Of a DNA stretch of 35,205 nucleotides, positions 27,567 to 35,205 are shown one piece after another. The DNA is from an uncultured Spartobacteria bacterium (GTDB lineage: Bacteria > Verrucomicrobiota > Verrucomicrobiia > Chthoniobacterales > UBA6821), in assembly GCA_903858595.1 (NCBI GenBank), contig CAIOJL010000061.1, positions 1-35,205 on the forward strand. The letters run 5' to 3'. Numbering within the stretch: position 1 is the first letter of the stretch; each line of letters starts with the position of its first letter. The notes below the pieces were generated by a model, which worked only from the letters and a program-made list of their open reading frames with translations, ran no database searches and had not been told where the DNA came from. The translations under genes were made by a program, and so were the position numbers.

Positions 27567-28160
27567 CTATTTCCAGAGGTAGGACTGGGTGAGGGCGACG
27601 ATCTTGTTGTCGACGATCAGGATGCAGCGCCAGTTGGTGACTTGGCCGTTCTCAAGGTAATCGTCGCCGATGATAGAAAACCGGGTGCCGAGTGAGCCCT
27701 TCACGTTGGTGTAGCTCTTTTCACGAGCCATCACGAAGTTGCCGAGGTTGGCCTGGCGGTACTCGAGGCGGATAGTCACGTCGGCCGGCGAGCCGTGGTT
27801 CCACCAGAAGAAGTTGAAGTAATTCCCCTTGAGCTCATCCTTGTCAAGTGAGGTGGTGGCTGGCCACATGTAGTAGCGTCTCTCAAATTCAATGGATTCG
27901 TTCGGCTTCGTTCCTCCCTTTTGAAAAAGGGCGGGATCATTCAGGAACTGGGCCTCTTTCCGGAAGGTGAAGGCGGAATTGATGGCGAGCGGCAGGACAT
28001 TCGCTTGATCCAGTTTGACTTGAGGCGGCTCCTGAGTGGCGCACCCTCCCAGGGCGAGAAGGCTGAGGAGGGGCAGGAGTACAAGGAGAGATAGCTGCCG
28101 AAGCCCGTAATGGAGGGTGTGGCGACCGAGGTCTTGGAGTTCTTCGCGGAGAAAGCCCAT
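27567..28160 (-). CDS. Lipoprotein of unknown function
   Basis: A 197-aa product with a leader ending in the lipobox LALGGC (Cys40), then a soluble domain of about 155 residues with alternating hydrophobic positions (ADVTIRLEYRQ, WRCILIVDNKIVALTQSYLW) suggestive of beta structure. The n-region before the hydrophobic core is long (about 22 residues), and no nearer ATG exists, so a start inside it (non-ATG) is possible. The open frame continues to 28799 across gmhA on the opposite strand; that part is not coding. Family not recognised. Confidence 0.75.
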   Translation of the reverse strand: MGFLREELQDLGRHTLHYGLRQLSLLVLLPLLSLLALGGCATQEPPQVKLDQANVLPLAINSAFTFRKEAQFLNDPALFQKGGTKPNESIEFERRYYMWPATTSLDKDELKGNYFNFFWWNHGSPADVTIRLEYRQANLGNFVMAREKSYTNVKGSLGTRFSIIGDDYLENGQVTNWRCILIVDNKIVALTQSYLWK

Positions 28161-28274
28161 AAAACATCGATCAAAGCGGTTGGCTTGAACGCTGTCAATC
28201 CACCGAGGTTGGGCTGGAGGTTGGTCGCGATGACGCTCTTGACGATTTTCGCCCTCCCCTCCAATGTCCCCTAT

Positions 28275-28838
28275 ATGAGCCAGTTCCAAGATTCCCTCCA
28301 ATCCCTTCAGGAAGTCCTTCAGGCGCTGCCCCCCTTGCAGGCCGATCTGGAAAAGGCTGCCGCCATGGCCGGCGATGCCCTGCTGGCCGGTAACAAGCTG
28401 ATGTTCTGCGGCAATGGCGGGAGCGCCAGCGACAGCGCTCATCTGGCGACCGAGTTCACCTGCCGCTTCAAGGAAGACCGCCGCCCCTATCCGGCCATGG
28501 CCTTCACGGTTGATGCCGGTCTGATGACAGCGATCGGGAACGACTATGACTTCACCGAGGTCTTCGCGCGTCAGGTAGCGGCCTTTGGCAAGCCGGGCGA
28601 CGTTCTCATCGTGCTCACCACGAGCGGCAAGTCCCGGAATATCCTTGCGGCTCTCGAGGAGGCACGCAGGCAAGGGGTGCATACGATTGCGTTCCTTGGC
28701 AAGGGGGGGGGCTTCACCAAGGGTGCTGCTGATGTCGAGCTGATCGTTCCCGGGATCGAGACCGCGCGGATCCAGGAGGCGCAGAAGTTTCTGCTCCATG
28801 TCCTCTGCGAGATTGTCGAAGAGAGGCTCCCTCGATAG
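28275..28838 (+). CDS. gmhA: Sedoheptulose 7-phosphate isomerase
   Basis: GmhA makes D-glycero-D-manno-heptose 7-phosphate, the first step toward ADP-heptose for LPS. The 187-aa SIS-domain protein has FCGNGGSASDSAHLATEF (with the zinc His and Glu), the sugar-phosphate loop TTSGKSRNI, and the C-terminal EAQKFLLHVLCE that supplies the Gln and His ligands. I use the ATG at 28275; the upstream frame to 28110 overlaps the divergent lipoprotein gene. hldA and gmhB, the next two steps, are 10 kb away on the minus strand. Confidence 0.93.
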   Translation: MSQFQDSLQSLQEVLQALPPLQADLEKAAAMAGDALLAGNKLMFCGNGGSASDSAHLATEFTCRFKEDRRPYPAMAFTVDAGLMTAIGNDYDFTEVFARQVAAFGKPGDVLIVLTTSGKSRNILAALEEARRQGVHTIAFLGKGGGFTKGAADVELIVPGIETARIQEAQKFLLHVLCEIVEERLPR

Positions 28839-28859
28839 TCATCAGTAATGAGCCCTGAT

Positions 28860-28899
28860 GAACGTTAAGGGTTGAACACAAGTGAACACTAAGGGCTGC
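28860..28899 (+). repeat. Short imperfect direct repeat
   Basis: The words gaacgttaagggttgaaca and gaacactaagggctgcgaca follow one another in the 87-bp gap between gmhA and the prepilin peptidase. About 15 of 20 positions agree. It may be a small duplicated regulatory or filler sequence. Confidence 0.35.
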
Positions 28900-28925
28900 G
28901 ACACTTGAACGGACCTCAGTTTTCC

Positions 28926-30053
28926 ATGGTCGCCTGGATCGCCGTCGGAATGCTCGGTCTGATTAACGGATCCTTTCTGAATGCGGTCATCCACCGCCTT
29001 CCCCGCGGCATCTCACTGCTGAATCCCAAGCGATCTTTCTGTCCTGGTTGTGGCAAAACGATTCCGTGGCATGAGAATTTGCCGGTGGCCAGTTGGGTGC
29101 TTTTGCGGGGTTGCTGCTCGGGTTGCGCCATGCCGATCGCGATCCGCTATCCCCTTGTCGAGCTTCTGACTGCAGGCCTTTATCTGCTGGCCTGGGAACG
29201 CTTCGGCCTGCCTCTGGCGCCGGTCTTCTGGCTCTTCCTTTCGCTGCTTGTGGCGGCGACCTTCATCGACTTTGACCATCTGATCATCCCGGATGAGATC
29301 ACTAAGGGGGGAGTCGTTGCGGGTCTGGTCTGCTCACTGCTGGTGCCTCAAATGATGGGGGTTCCCATCTGGTGGCAGGGACTGTTGCTCTCATTGATCG
29401 GAGCCTCACTCGGCTTCTTCCTGCTCTGGGGTGTCGTGGAGCTGGGGAAGCTGGCCTTCGGGCGCCGCAAGATCCGGACAAATCAACCGACGCCGCTCGA
29501 GATCACGGGAACCGATGCCGAGCCTCTGCTGATTTTCGGTCAGGAGAGCATCCCTCTGGCCGACCTATTTTATCGCGAGAAGGACCGGGTGGAGGCCTCC
29601 TGTGCATGGCTTGAGATCGATGGGGAACGACTCCAAGGTATCGAGGCAGAGTCACTGATCCTGAATCCGAGTGGAGTAACATATGGCTCACGCTTCTGGG
29701 CCTACGAAGGAATCTCCGAGCTCATGCCGCTTCGTACTGAGGTCACCTCGATCATGTTGCCCCGCGAGGCGATGGGCTTCGGCGACGTAAAGTTCCTGGC
29801 CTGCATCGGAGCCTTCCTGGGATGGAAAGGAGTGCTCTTCTCCCTCTTTGCCGGATCGATTGTTGGGGCCCTGATCGGTGTTGCAATGATGGCCGCCACC
29901 CGGGGTCGCTCTGGAGGAAGGATACCCTTCGGTCCCTATCTGGCTCTAGGAGCCCTACTCTGGGTTTTTGTAGGACCCGAGTTCATTGATCTCTATGCAA
30001 ACTGGGTCACGGGGGGCGGTTTTTTTCTCCTGCTACGCCATCCCTCCCTGTAA
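28926..30053 (+). CDS. pilD: Type IV prepilin peptidase with internal insertion
   Basis: An aspartic membrane protease that cleaves (and may methylate) type IV prepilins and pseudopilins. The 375-aa protein shows the N-terminal Cys-x-x-Cys pairs (39/42 and 64/67), the first catalytic Asp region IDFDHLIIPD (about 114-123) and the second, GFGD (284-287). Usual length is 250-290 aa. The surplus is a roughly 100-residue soluble insertion (about 178-283) between membrane helices, just before the second catalytic motif. ATG at 28926 is preferred to TTG at 28905. No pilin genes lie nearby. Confidence 0.88.
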   Translation: MVAWIAVGMLGLINGSFLNAVIHRLPRGISLLNPKRSFCPGCGKTIPWHENLPVASWVLLRGCCSGCAMPIAIRYPLVELLTAGLYLLAWERFGLPLAPVFWLFLSLLVAATFIDFDHLIIPDEITKGGVVAGLVCSLLVPQMMGVPIWWQGLLLSLIGASLGFFLLWGVVELGKLAFGRRKIRTNQPTPLEITGTDAEPLLIFGQESIPLADLFYREKDRVEASCAWLEIDGERLQGIEAESLILNPSGVTYGSRFWAYEGISELMPLRTEVTSIMLPREAMGFGDVKFLACIGAFLGWKGVLFSLFAGSIVGALIGVAMMAATRGRSGGRIPFGPYLALGALLWVFVGPEFIDLYANWVTGGGFFLLLRHPSL

Positions 30054-30065
30054 TCTCAAAGCTTC

Positions 30066-31928
30066 ATGTCGCAATACCAGCAGTCGCACCAGAATCCCGA
30101 GGCGAAGCCCTCACTGTTTCTTTTCAAGTATCTCCCCAAGAGCTGGGGTCCGTTCCGTGAGCTGGTGGGCTATCTCGCTCCCTACAAGCAGCGCATCGCG
30201 CTTGGGTTGCTGGCCGGGATTGGATTTGCGGCGGTCAACAGCTCCATGCTTCTGCTGATACGATGGATCGGCGACACGGCTTTCCAGGGGAAATTCAGCC
30301 AGACGGACATGATGAAGGGGGCGACCCTGGGCCAGGGGCCGAAAATCGATGCATTCCTATGGATGGCACTGCTGATCCCCGGTGTGATGATCCTGCGCAG
30401 CCTGCTCTCCTATGCGAATGTCTACTGCCTCACTTGGGTCAGTTTGCGAGCCCTGCGCGACATGCGCCGCCGGGTTTTCGGCCATCTCATGGGTCAGTCC
30501 CTTGATTTCTTCAACAAGTCGCAGTCCGGTCGCCTGCTCTCCCGCGTTCTGAACGACACGATGGTCGCCCAACAGTCGATGGTGACGATCGTTGGCGATC
30601 TGGTGAAACAGCCACTGACCGCCATCGGGGCCATTATCGTTCTACTGCACATCGACTGGAAGTTTACCCTTTTCTCACTCGTTCTTTTCCCCATTTGCCT
30701 GGTGCCGGTGATCGTCTATGGGCGCCGTGTCCGCAAGGCCTCCCGCGCTATGCAGAACGAAGCGGGAGTCATGGCCGTAATCCTGCAGGAGTCCTTCGCC
30801 GGAGTTCGCATTATCAAGTCTTTTGCCCGTGAGGCCTTCCAGCTGCGTCTTTTTGACAAGTCGAGCGAGGAGCAGTTCCGCTCCAGCATGAAGGCCAGTA
30901 AGAGCGGCGCCATTGTCCAGCCGATGATCGAGACGGTCTCCGCCTTCGGTGTCTCGCTGGCCCTTTTCTATGTCTACTTCTCTCACTTGACCATCGGGAG
31001 TTTCCTGGCCCTGCTCGGCGGCATGTTCCTGCTCTACGATCCGATCAAGAACATCAGCAAGATCCACGTGACCATCCAGAACTGCCTCGGCGCGGCCACG
31101 AGCATCATCGAGCTGCTGGGCACCAAGCCGACGATCCACGACTTGCCGGGGGCCCGGCCGCTTGGAGCCGTACGCGGTCATTTGGCCTTCGAGGGAGTGA
31201 ATTTCTCATACGGCATTCCGAGTGTCGCTGGTGGTATGGCGGAGAATGCCGTAACCGGTCTGAATCTGGTGATTGAGCCGGGACAGAAAGTCGCCCTGGT
31301 CGGGGCCAGCGGCGCCGGGAAGAGCACGATCCTCTCGCTGCTGCTCCGCTTCTACGATCCTCAGCAGGGGCGCGTCTTGATCGACGGGAATGATTTGCGC
31401 GATCTGACTCTCGATTCGTTGCGCGAGCAGATCGGCATCGTCACCCAGGAGAGTTTCCTCTTCCACGATTCAATCTATGAGAATATCCGCTTCGGCAGGC
31501 TCGATGCCACAAAGGAAGAGATCGAGGAGGCTGCCCGGCTTGCGTATGCCCACGACTTCATCATGGCTCAGCCTCAAGGCTACGAGACCGTGGTCGGAGA
31601 CAAGGGATGTCTTCTCTCAGGCGGCCAGCAGCAGCGTCTGGCTATCGCTCGTGCCCTGCTGAAGGCGGCGCCTGTCCTCCTGCTCGATGAGGCGACCTCG
31701 GCACTCGACTCCGAATCGGAGAAGATGATCCAGTCCGCCCTCGAGAGTCTCTCGGAAGGTCGCACGGTGATCGCTATTGCCCACCGACTCTCGACAGTAC
31801 TCGGCAGCGACATGATCGTCGTCATGGATCAGGGGCAGATCGTGGCCTCCGGCACCCACGCCGAGTTATTGAACTCCTCCGAGCTTTATTCCAATCTCTA
31901 TCGTCTCCAGTTCACCCACGCCACCTGA
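30066..31928 (+). CDS. ABC exporter, MsbA-like (fused membrane and ATPase domains)
   Basis: A 620-aa half-transporter with a six-helix membrane domain (about 40-340) and an ATPase domain (about 375-615). Walker [10 protein letters not shown] sits near 413-421. The Q-loop is in VTQESFLF, the signature is LSGGQQQR, Walker B is [12 protein letters not shown] and the switch His is in AHRLST. It most likely flips lipid A-core or another lipid across the inner membrane as a homodimer. A multidrug role is the usual alternative. It follows the prepilin peptidase by 12 bp and precedes purH by 28 bp. Confidence 0.88.
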   Translation: MSQYQQSHQNPEAKPSLFLFKYLPKSWGPFRELVGYLAPYKQRIALGLLAGIGFAAVNSSMLLLIRWIGDTAFQGKFSQTDMMKGATLGQGPKIDAFLWMALLIPGVMILRSLLSYANVYCLTWVSLRALRDMRRRVFGHLMGQSLDFFNKSQSGRLLSRVLNDTMVAQQSMVTIVGDLVKQPLTAIGAIIVLLHIDWKFTLFSLVLFPICLVPVIVYGRRVRKASRAMQNEAGVMAVILQESFAGVRIIKSFAREAFQLRLFDKSSEEQFRSSMKASKSGAIVQPMIETVSAFGVSLALFYVYFSHLTIGSFLALLGGMFLLYDPIKNISKIHVTIQNCLGAATSIIELLGTKPTIHDLPGARPLGAVRGHLAFEGVNFSYGIPSVAGGMAENAVTGLNLVIEPGQKVALVGASGAGKSTILSLLLRFYDPQQGRVLIDGNDLRDLTLDSLREQIGIVTQESFLFHDSIYENIRFGRLDATKEEIEEAARLAYAHDFIMAQPQGYETVVGDKGCLLSGGQQQRLAIARALLKAAPVLLLDEATSALDSESEKMIQSALESLSEGRTVIAIAHRLSTVLGSDMIVVMDQGQIVASGTHAELLNSSELYSNLYRLQFTHAT

Positions 31929-31956
31929 CGAATTGCAGCACTCTAATTTCTTAAGC

Positions 31957-33489
31957 ATGAAAATCCAACGCGCCCTCCTCTCCGTCTCCGACAAGACGGG
32001 ACTCATTGACTTTGCCCGCGGCCTGCATGAGCAGAATGTCGAACTTCTCTCCACCGGAGGCACTGCCAAGGCGATCGCCGCCGCTGGCATTCCGGTCCGG
32101 GAGATCTCCGACTATACCGGCTTCCCCGAGATGATGGATGGCCGCGTGAAGACCCTCATCCCGAAGGTCCACGGAGGACTCCTCTTCCTCCGCGACGATC
32201 CGAAGCACCAGGCCCAGGCGGCCGAGCACGACATCCTGCCGATCGACCTGGTCTGCGTGAATCTCTACCCCTTTGAGGAGACCGTGGCCAAGAAGGGCGT
32301 GACCCTGGAAGAAGCCATCGAGCAGATCGATATCGGCGGTCCCTCCATGATCCGCAGCGGGTCTAAGAACCACCGCTCCGTCACTGTCGTTGTGGATCCC
32401 GATGACTATCCCCGTGTCCTTGAGGCGATGAAGGCCGGCAATGGCGAGACCACGCCCGAGCTGCGCGCCCGCCTTGCGGTTAAGGCCTTCGCCACCACCG
32501 GCGCCTACGATCGCGCCATCAGCTCTTATCTCGATAACGAGAGTGCTCCCGGCGAGACTCTATCCCTGGAGTTTCCTCTGGCCGGACGCCTTCGCTACGG
32601 CGAGAACCCTCACCAGGAAGCCGAACTCTACGGCAGCTTCTTCGACTATTTCGAGAAGCTCCACGGCAAGGAACTCTCCTTCAATAACATCCTCGATATC
32701 ACGGCGGCCACCCGCCTGATCAGCGAGTTCGAGAAGCCGACCGTCGCCATCCTGAAGCACACCAATCCCTGCGGTGTCGGCAGTGATGAGAATCTCGCCG
32801 AGGCATGGGAGAAGGCTTTTGCGACCGATCGGTCCGCGCCCTTCGGAGGCATCATCATCGTGAACCGCCCGGTCGACGAGGCGCTCGCCCGCGCCATTTC
32901 CGAGATCTTCAGCGAGGTGATTATCGCTCCTGAGTTTTCCGTCGATGCCCGCGCCTTGCTGCAGAAAAAGAAGAACCTCCGACTCATGCGTCTGCTCCAG
33001 GAAATTCCCGCCACAGATCGCGATATCCGTTCCGTGATCGGCGGCATGCTTGTCCAGGATGCCGATGTCTCCCCGAAAAAGGGCCCTGGAAGCATCGAGC
33101 ATCATGTCGTCTCCAGCCGTCCTCCAACCAAGGATGAAATCGAGGCGATGAAATTCGGCTGGAAGGTCGTCAAGCATGTGAAGAGCAACGCCATTGTCTA
33201 TGCAGGCAAGGACCGCACCCTCGGTATCGGTGCCGGTCAGATGTCGCGTGTCGATTCCTCGCGTATAGCCGTCTGGAAGGCCGGCGAGGCCGGTCTCTCC
33301 CTGAAGGGAAGTGTTGTCTGCTCCGATGCCTTCTTCCCATTCCCTGATGGTCTTATTGCCGCCGCTGAAGCGGGAGCAACCGCCGCCATTCAGCCAGGCG
33401 GTTCCGTCCGTGATCCCGAGGTGATCGCCGCGGCCAACGAGCGTGGCGTCGCCATGGTCTTCACCGGCACCCGCCACTTCCGTCACTAA
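31957..33489 (+). CDS. purH: Bifunctional AICAR transformylase/IMP cyclohydrolase
   Basis: PurH performs the last two steps of purine synthesis to IMP. The 510-aa length is normal. The N-terminal cyclohydrolase domain (about 1-200) begins [11 protein letters not shown] and includes [11 protein letters not shown] and [10 protein letters not shown]. The transformylase domain contains the catalytic KHTNPCG motif and a [12 protein letters not shown] segment near the end. The ATG at 31957 gives the family N-terminus; the TTG at 31933 does not add homologous sequence. Confidence 0.96.
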   Translation: MKIQRALLSVSDKTGLIDFARGLHEQNVELLSTGGTAKAIAAAGIPVREISDYTGFPEMMDGRVKTLIPKVHGGLLFLRDDPKHQAQAAEHDILPIDLVCVNLYPFEETVAKKGVTLEEAIEQIDIGGPSMIRSGSKNHRSVTVVVDPDDYPRVLEAMKAGNGETTPELRARLAVKAFATTGAYDRAISSYLDNESAPGETLSLEFPLAGRLRYGENPHQEAELYGSFFDYFEKLHGKELSFNNILDITAATRLISEFEKPTVAILKHTNPCGVGSDENLAEAWEKAFATDRSAPFGGIIIVNRPVDEALARAISEIFSEVIIAPEFSVDARALLQKKKNLRLMRLLQEIPATDRDIRSVIGGMLVQDADVSPKKGPGSIEHHVVSSRPPTKDEIEAMKFGWKVVKHVKSNAIVYAGKDRTLGIGAGQMSRVDSSRIAVWKAGEAGLSLKGSVVCSDAFFPFPDGLIAAAEAGATAAIQPGGSVRDPEVIAAANERGVAMVFTGTRHFRH

Positions 33490-33508
33490 TCCGCATTTTT
33501 TAAGAACC

Positions 33509-34246
33509 GTGGGAGCTCTGCTCGGCGTTAATATCGACCATGTCGCCACCGTGCGACAGGCCCGTTATGCGAGAAACGCAGGTTCTATCAACGTCGAACC
33601 TGATCCTGTCGAAGCGGCTCTGGCCGCCGAGCGGGGAGGGGCTGTAGGAATCACCGCGCATCTCCGTCAGGACCGTCGCCATGTCGTCGACCGCGATATT
33701 TTTCGACTCAAGGAAGCGATCGGCACGAAGCTCAACCTCGAGATGGGGAACGCCCCCGAGATCGTGGCGATTGCCCTGAAGGTTCTTCCTGCCGATGTCT
33801 GCCTTGTCCCCGAGAGCCGCGAAGAAGTGACCACCGAGGGCGGGCTGGACTGTGTTAAATATCATTCAGCTCTCGAGCCGACCCTTAAGGCCATGCGTGA
33901 CGCAGGCATCCGTGTCAGTCTCTTCATTGATCCCGAGTCTGATCAAATCGCCGCCGCCGCTTCACTCGGCGCTCCCGTCGTGGAACTCCATACCGGAGCA
34001 TATGCCGAGGCCGCAGGAGCTGCACGAGAGGCTGAGCTAGCTCGCCTGATCGAGGCCGCTCGTCAAGCCGCTGATACCGGAATCCAGGTGAACGCCGGCC
34101 ATGGTCTGAACTACACCAATGTCCAGCCGATCCTAACCCTCCCCAAGCTTGTGGAACTGAATATCGGCCACTCGATCGTTTCGCGCTCACTTTTTGTGGG
34201 GCTAGAACAAGCGACCCGTGAAATGGTTGAGTGCTTGCGCTTTTAG
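33509..34246 (+). CDS. pdxJ: Pyridoxine 5'-phosphate synthase
   Basis: PdxJ condenses 1-deoxyxylulose 5-phosphate with 3-amino-2-oxopropyl phosphate to give pyridoxine phosphate. It is 245 aa with the family start GVNIDHVATVRQAR, then GGAVGITAHLR with DRRH, NLEMG, VKYHSALEPT, HTGAYAE, and NAGHGLNY with NIGHSIVSR at the end. The start is GTG at 33509, 19 bp after purH; the longer frame overlaps purH. It is the second B6-related gene in the window, with yggS, but far from it. Confidence 0.95.
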   Translation: MGALLGVNIDHVATVRQARYARNAGSINVEPDPVEAALAAERGGAVGITAHLRQDRRHVVDRDIFRLKEAIGTKLNLEMGNAPEIVAIALKVLPADVCLVPESREEVTTEGGLDCVKYHSALEPTLKAMRDAGIRVSLFIDPESDQIAAAASLGAPVVELHTGAYAEAAGAAREAELARLIEAARQAADTGIQVNAGHGLNYTNVQPILTLPKLVELNIGHSIVSRSLFVGLEQATREMVECLRF

Positions 34247-34338
34247 CGCAGAGCTTTGTTGTTGCTTGCTCGCCGTATTCATAGATACGGCTTCGCTCTC
34301 ACGCCTTACTCTGCATCTAAAATCCCTGCGCTCTGCGC
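34246..34338. repeat. Inverted repeat after pdxJ
   Basis: gcgcagagc (34246-34254) is matched exactly in inverse by gctctgcgc (34330-34338). Between them lies a perfect hairpin gccgtat-tcatag-atacggc (34272-34291). The 225-bp gap holds no gene. The layout resembles a small palindromic repeat element rather than an intrinsic terminator. Confidence 0.5.
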
Positions 34339-34471
34339 GAGATTCTGCTGCGATTGCAAAGCCGAGTACCGGGAAGCACGGAGTAGCTTTTACGGAGATT
34401 TTCTGAACGAGCTGACGCGGTCTTGATCGGGTGAATGTGCTTGAGTGGCGTGTGCCGATAAGGCATCCTGA

Positions 34472-34765
34472 ATGAAGATGCGTTTTGAATGGGATCCTCA
34501 CAAAAATGAACTTCTCAAATCCACCCGTGATATTTCTTTCGAGGCCATTGTGGTCCATCTGGGACTTGGGGATCTCTGGAGAATTGCGGATCACCCCGAT
34601 CAGGCACGCTACCCTGGGCAGAAGCTCTTCTTCGTCATCATTGAGGACTATATCCACATCATTCCCTATGAGGAGCGAGGGGAAATCATTTGGCTGATCA
34701 CCATCATTCCCAGCCGTAAGGCTACCCGGGACTATCTAGAGGAAAAAAACAATGAAACTGACTAA
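34472..34765 (+). CDS. BrnT-like toxin of a toxin-antitoxin pair
   Basis: A 97-aa protein with the BrnT layout: FEWDPHKN at the start (the FxWD-x-x-K-N motif), an ISFE segment, then beta strands and the terminal IIPSRKATRDY that corresponds to the ISARKAT-R end of BrnT. BrnT toxins are RelE-fold ribonucleases that slow translation. The middle (residues about 40-75) is more divergent than usual, so the family call is by eye. ATG codons at 34472 and 34478 are possible. It overlaps the antitoxin gene by 14 bp. Confidence 0.75.
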   Translation: MKMRFEWDPHKNELLKSTRDISFEAIVVHLGLGDLWRIADHPDQARYPGQKLFFVIIEDYIHIIPYEERGEIIWLITIIPSRKATRDYLEEKNNETD

Positions 34766-35021
34766 GGAAGAACAAGAAGTTGAATCACTGTACGAAGCTG
34801 GAAAAGTTGTGCTGCGCAAGCCCGGGAGGGTGATGCTGAACAAGTTGGCCTCCGCCGCGGATAATACCTTCCGAAAGGATCGTCGGATCAATATCCGGCT
34901 CTCCGAACACGACATGGTTGGGATCCAGCGTGTGGCAGCCTCCAAGGGGGTTCCCTACCAGACCCTCATCTCGGGCCTGATCCACCAGTTCGTCGAGGGG
35001 GATCTGGTTCAGAAGGCCTGA
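34752..35021 (+). CDS. BrnA/CopG-like antitoxin
   Basis: An 89-aa protein whose C-terminal half has the ribbon-helix-helix pattern: a strand INIRLSE, then helices DMVGIQRVAASKG and VPYQTLISGLIHQFVE. This part would bind operator DNA while the N-terminal half binds and blocks the toxin. AGAGGA at 34738-34743 is a good ribosome site 8 bases before the ATG. The toxin-then-antitoxin order and the overlap are typical of brnTA, which is autoregulated; I did not find a clear operator palindrome. Confidence 0.78.
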   Translation: MKLTKEEQEVESLYEAGKVVLRKPGRVMLNKLASAADNTFRKDRRINIRLSEHDMVGIQRVAASKGVPYQTLISGLIHQFVEGDLVQKA

Positions 35022-35029
35022 GCCTTTTT
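35013..35029 (+). terminator. Possible intrinsic terminator after the antitoxin
   Basis: aaggc-ctga-gcctt with further Ts behind it sits across the antitoxin's TGA stop. The stem is only 5 bp, so the call is weak. Confidence 0.35.
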
Positions 35030-35121
35030 CTGTCTACCGGACTTTTCTCATCCAAGGCCCGCGATCTAGGCGGAGAGTGGCGTTGGTCTGCGGTCGCCGT
35101 ATGACTACTACGCATTTTGAA

Positions 35122-35198
35122 CGGCACTTTGCTCCCGCAAAGCGGTGCCGCCTTTCAGGTTTGCCTACGGCAACTTCTCCGCGCCTCTTCCGAGAGGC
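35122..35198. repeat. Cluster of small hairpins at the window end
   Basis: A nested structure, cggcac-tttgc-tccc-gcaaa-gcg-gtgccg (35122-35150), is followed by ttgcc-tac-ggcaa (35161-35173) and gcctct-tccg-agaggc (35183-35198). All stems are perfect. No gene is visible after 35021. This is the densest of the five hairpin clusters in the window and may continue beyond it. Confidence 0.55.
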
Positions 35199-35205
35199 TT
35201 GGTTC

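Noticed and set aside
28161-28799. Upstream extension of the lipoprotein frame
   Set aside because: It lies antisense to gmhA, and the signal peptide and lipobox begin only after 28160.
32560-33549. Minus-strand frame of 329 codons over purH
   Set aside because: Antisense of clearly conserved purH codons, including the region of KHTNPCG.

Overview
The window is a chromosomal segment of a Gram-negative bacterium. The outer-envelope genes show this: ADP-heptose and Kdo steps, an MsbA-type lipid exporter, prolipoprotein transferase and several lipoproteins. The gene set, the moderately high GC, the weak Shine-Dalgarno sequences, and several conserved-looking but unnamed secreted proteins fit a member of the Verrucomicrobiota. 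That placement is an inference from gene style; no rRNA or tRNA gene is present to confirm it. About 30 genes are intact. One is clearly a broken remnant (a UvrD/Rep helicase C-terminus).

Layout. 1-2.1 kb: a metallophosphoesterase on the minus strand, then about 1 kb with no gene that holds repeats. These include a 396-bp element with perfect 19-bp terminal inverted repeats (MITE-like). 2.1-5.7 kb: ligA and argD on the plus strand. 5.7-7.6 kb: a secreted polysaccharide deacetylase and a LysR regulator on the minus strand. 7.6-12.9 kb: a plus-strand run of yggS, two coiled-coil proteins with C-terminal membrane anchors, and the E1-alpha, E1-beta and E2 genes of a 2-oxoacid dehydrogenase complex (no E3 here). 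13-16 kb: a secreted protein with a duplicated domain, a small lipoprotein divergent from lgt, and an MBL/beta-CASP nuclease-like protein that overlaps lgt by ATGA. 16-18.4 kb (minus): hldA, gmhB, kdsB, an LPS-sugar operon. 18.5-22.4 kb: two secreted unknown proteins, phoH and a membrane HD-domain phosphohydrolase. 22.5-24.5 kb: a DUF485 protein and an ActP-type acetate/solute symporter. 24.5-26.8 kb: a gene-free gap, an M42 aminopeptidase and the helicase remnant. 26.8-28.2 kb (minus): a zinc-ribbon coiled-coil protein and a lipoprotein. 28.3-34.2 kb (plus): gmhA, prepilin peptidase, msbA-like ABC exporter, purH, pdxJ. 34.5-35.0 kb: a BrnT/BrnA-like toxin-antitoxin pair. The last 180 bp hold only small hairpins.

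How the genes fit together. GmhA, HldA and GmhB give three successive steps to ADP-heptose; the adenylyltransferase (HldC/RfaE2) is not in the window. KdsB activates Kdo and the ABC exporter could flip the finished lipid A-core, so much of inner-core LPS supply is encoded here in two separated blocks. The dehydrogenase complex and acetate symporter concern acetyl units, but they lie 10 kb apart and nothing links them directly.

Most of the window is housekeeping. I did not find a convincing new multi-gene defence or biosynthetic system. The parts most worth a second look are the repeat-rich gaps (the MITE-like element, a roughly 40-60 bp repeat that supplies the ligA stop codon, and clusters of tiny perfect hairpins), the duplicated-domain secreted protein, the paired tail-anchored coiled-coil proteins beside the dehydrogenase genes, and an enlarged prepilin peptidase.
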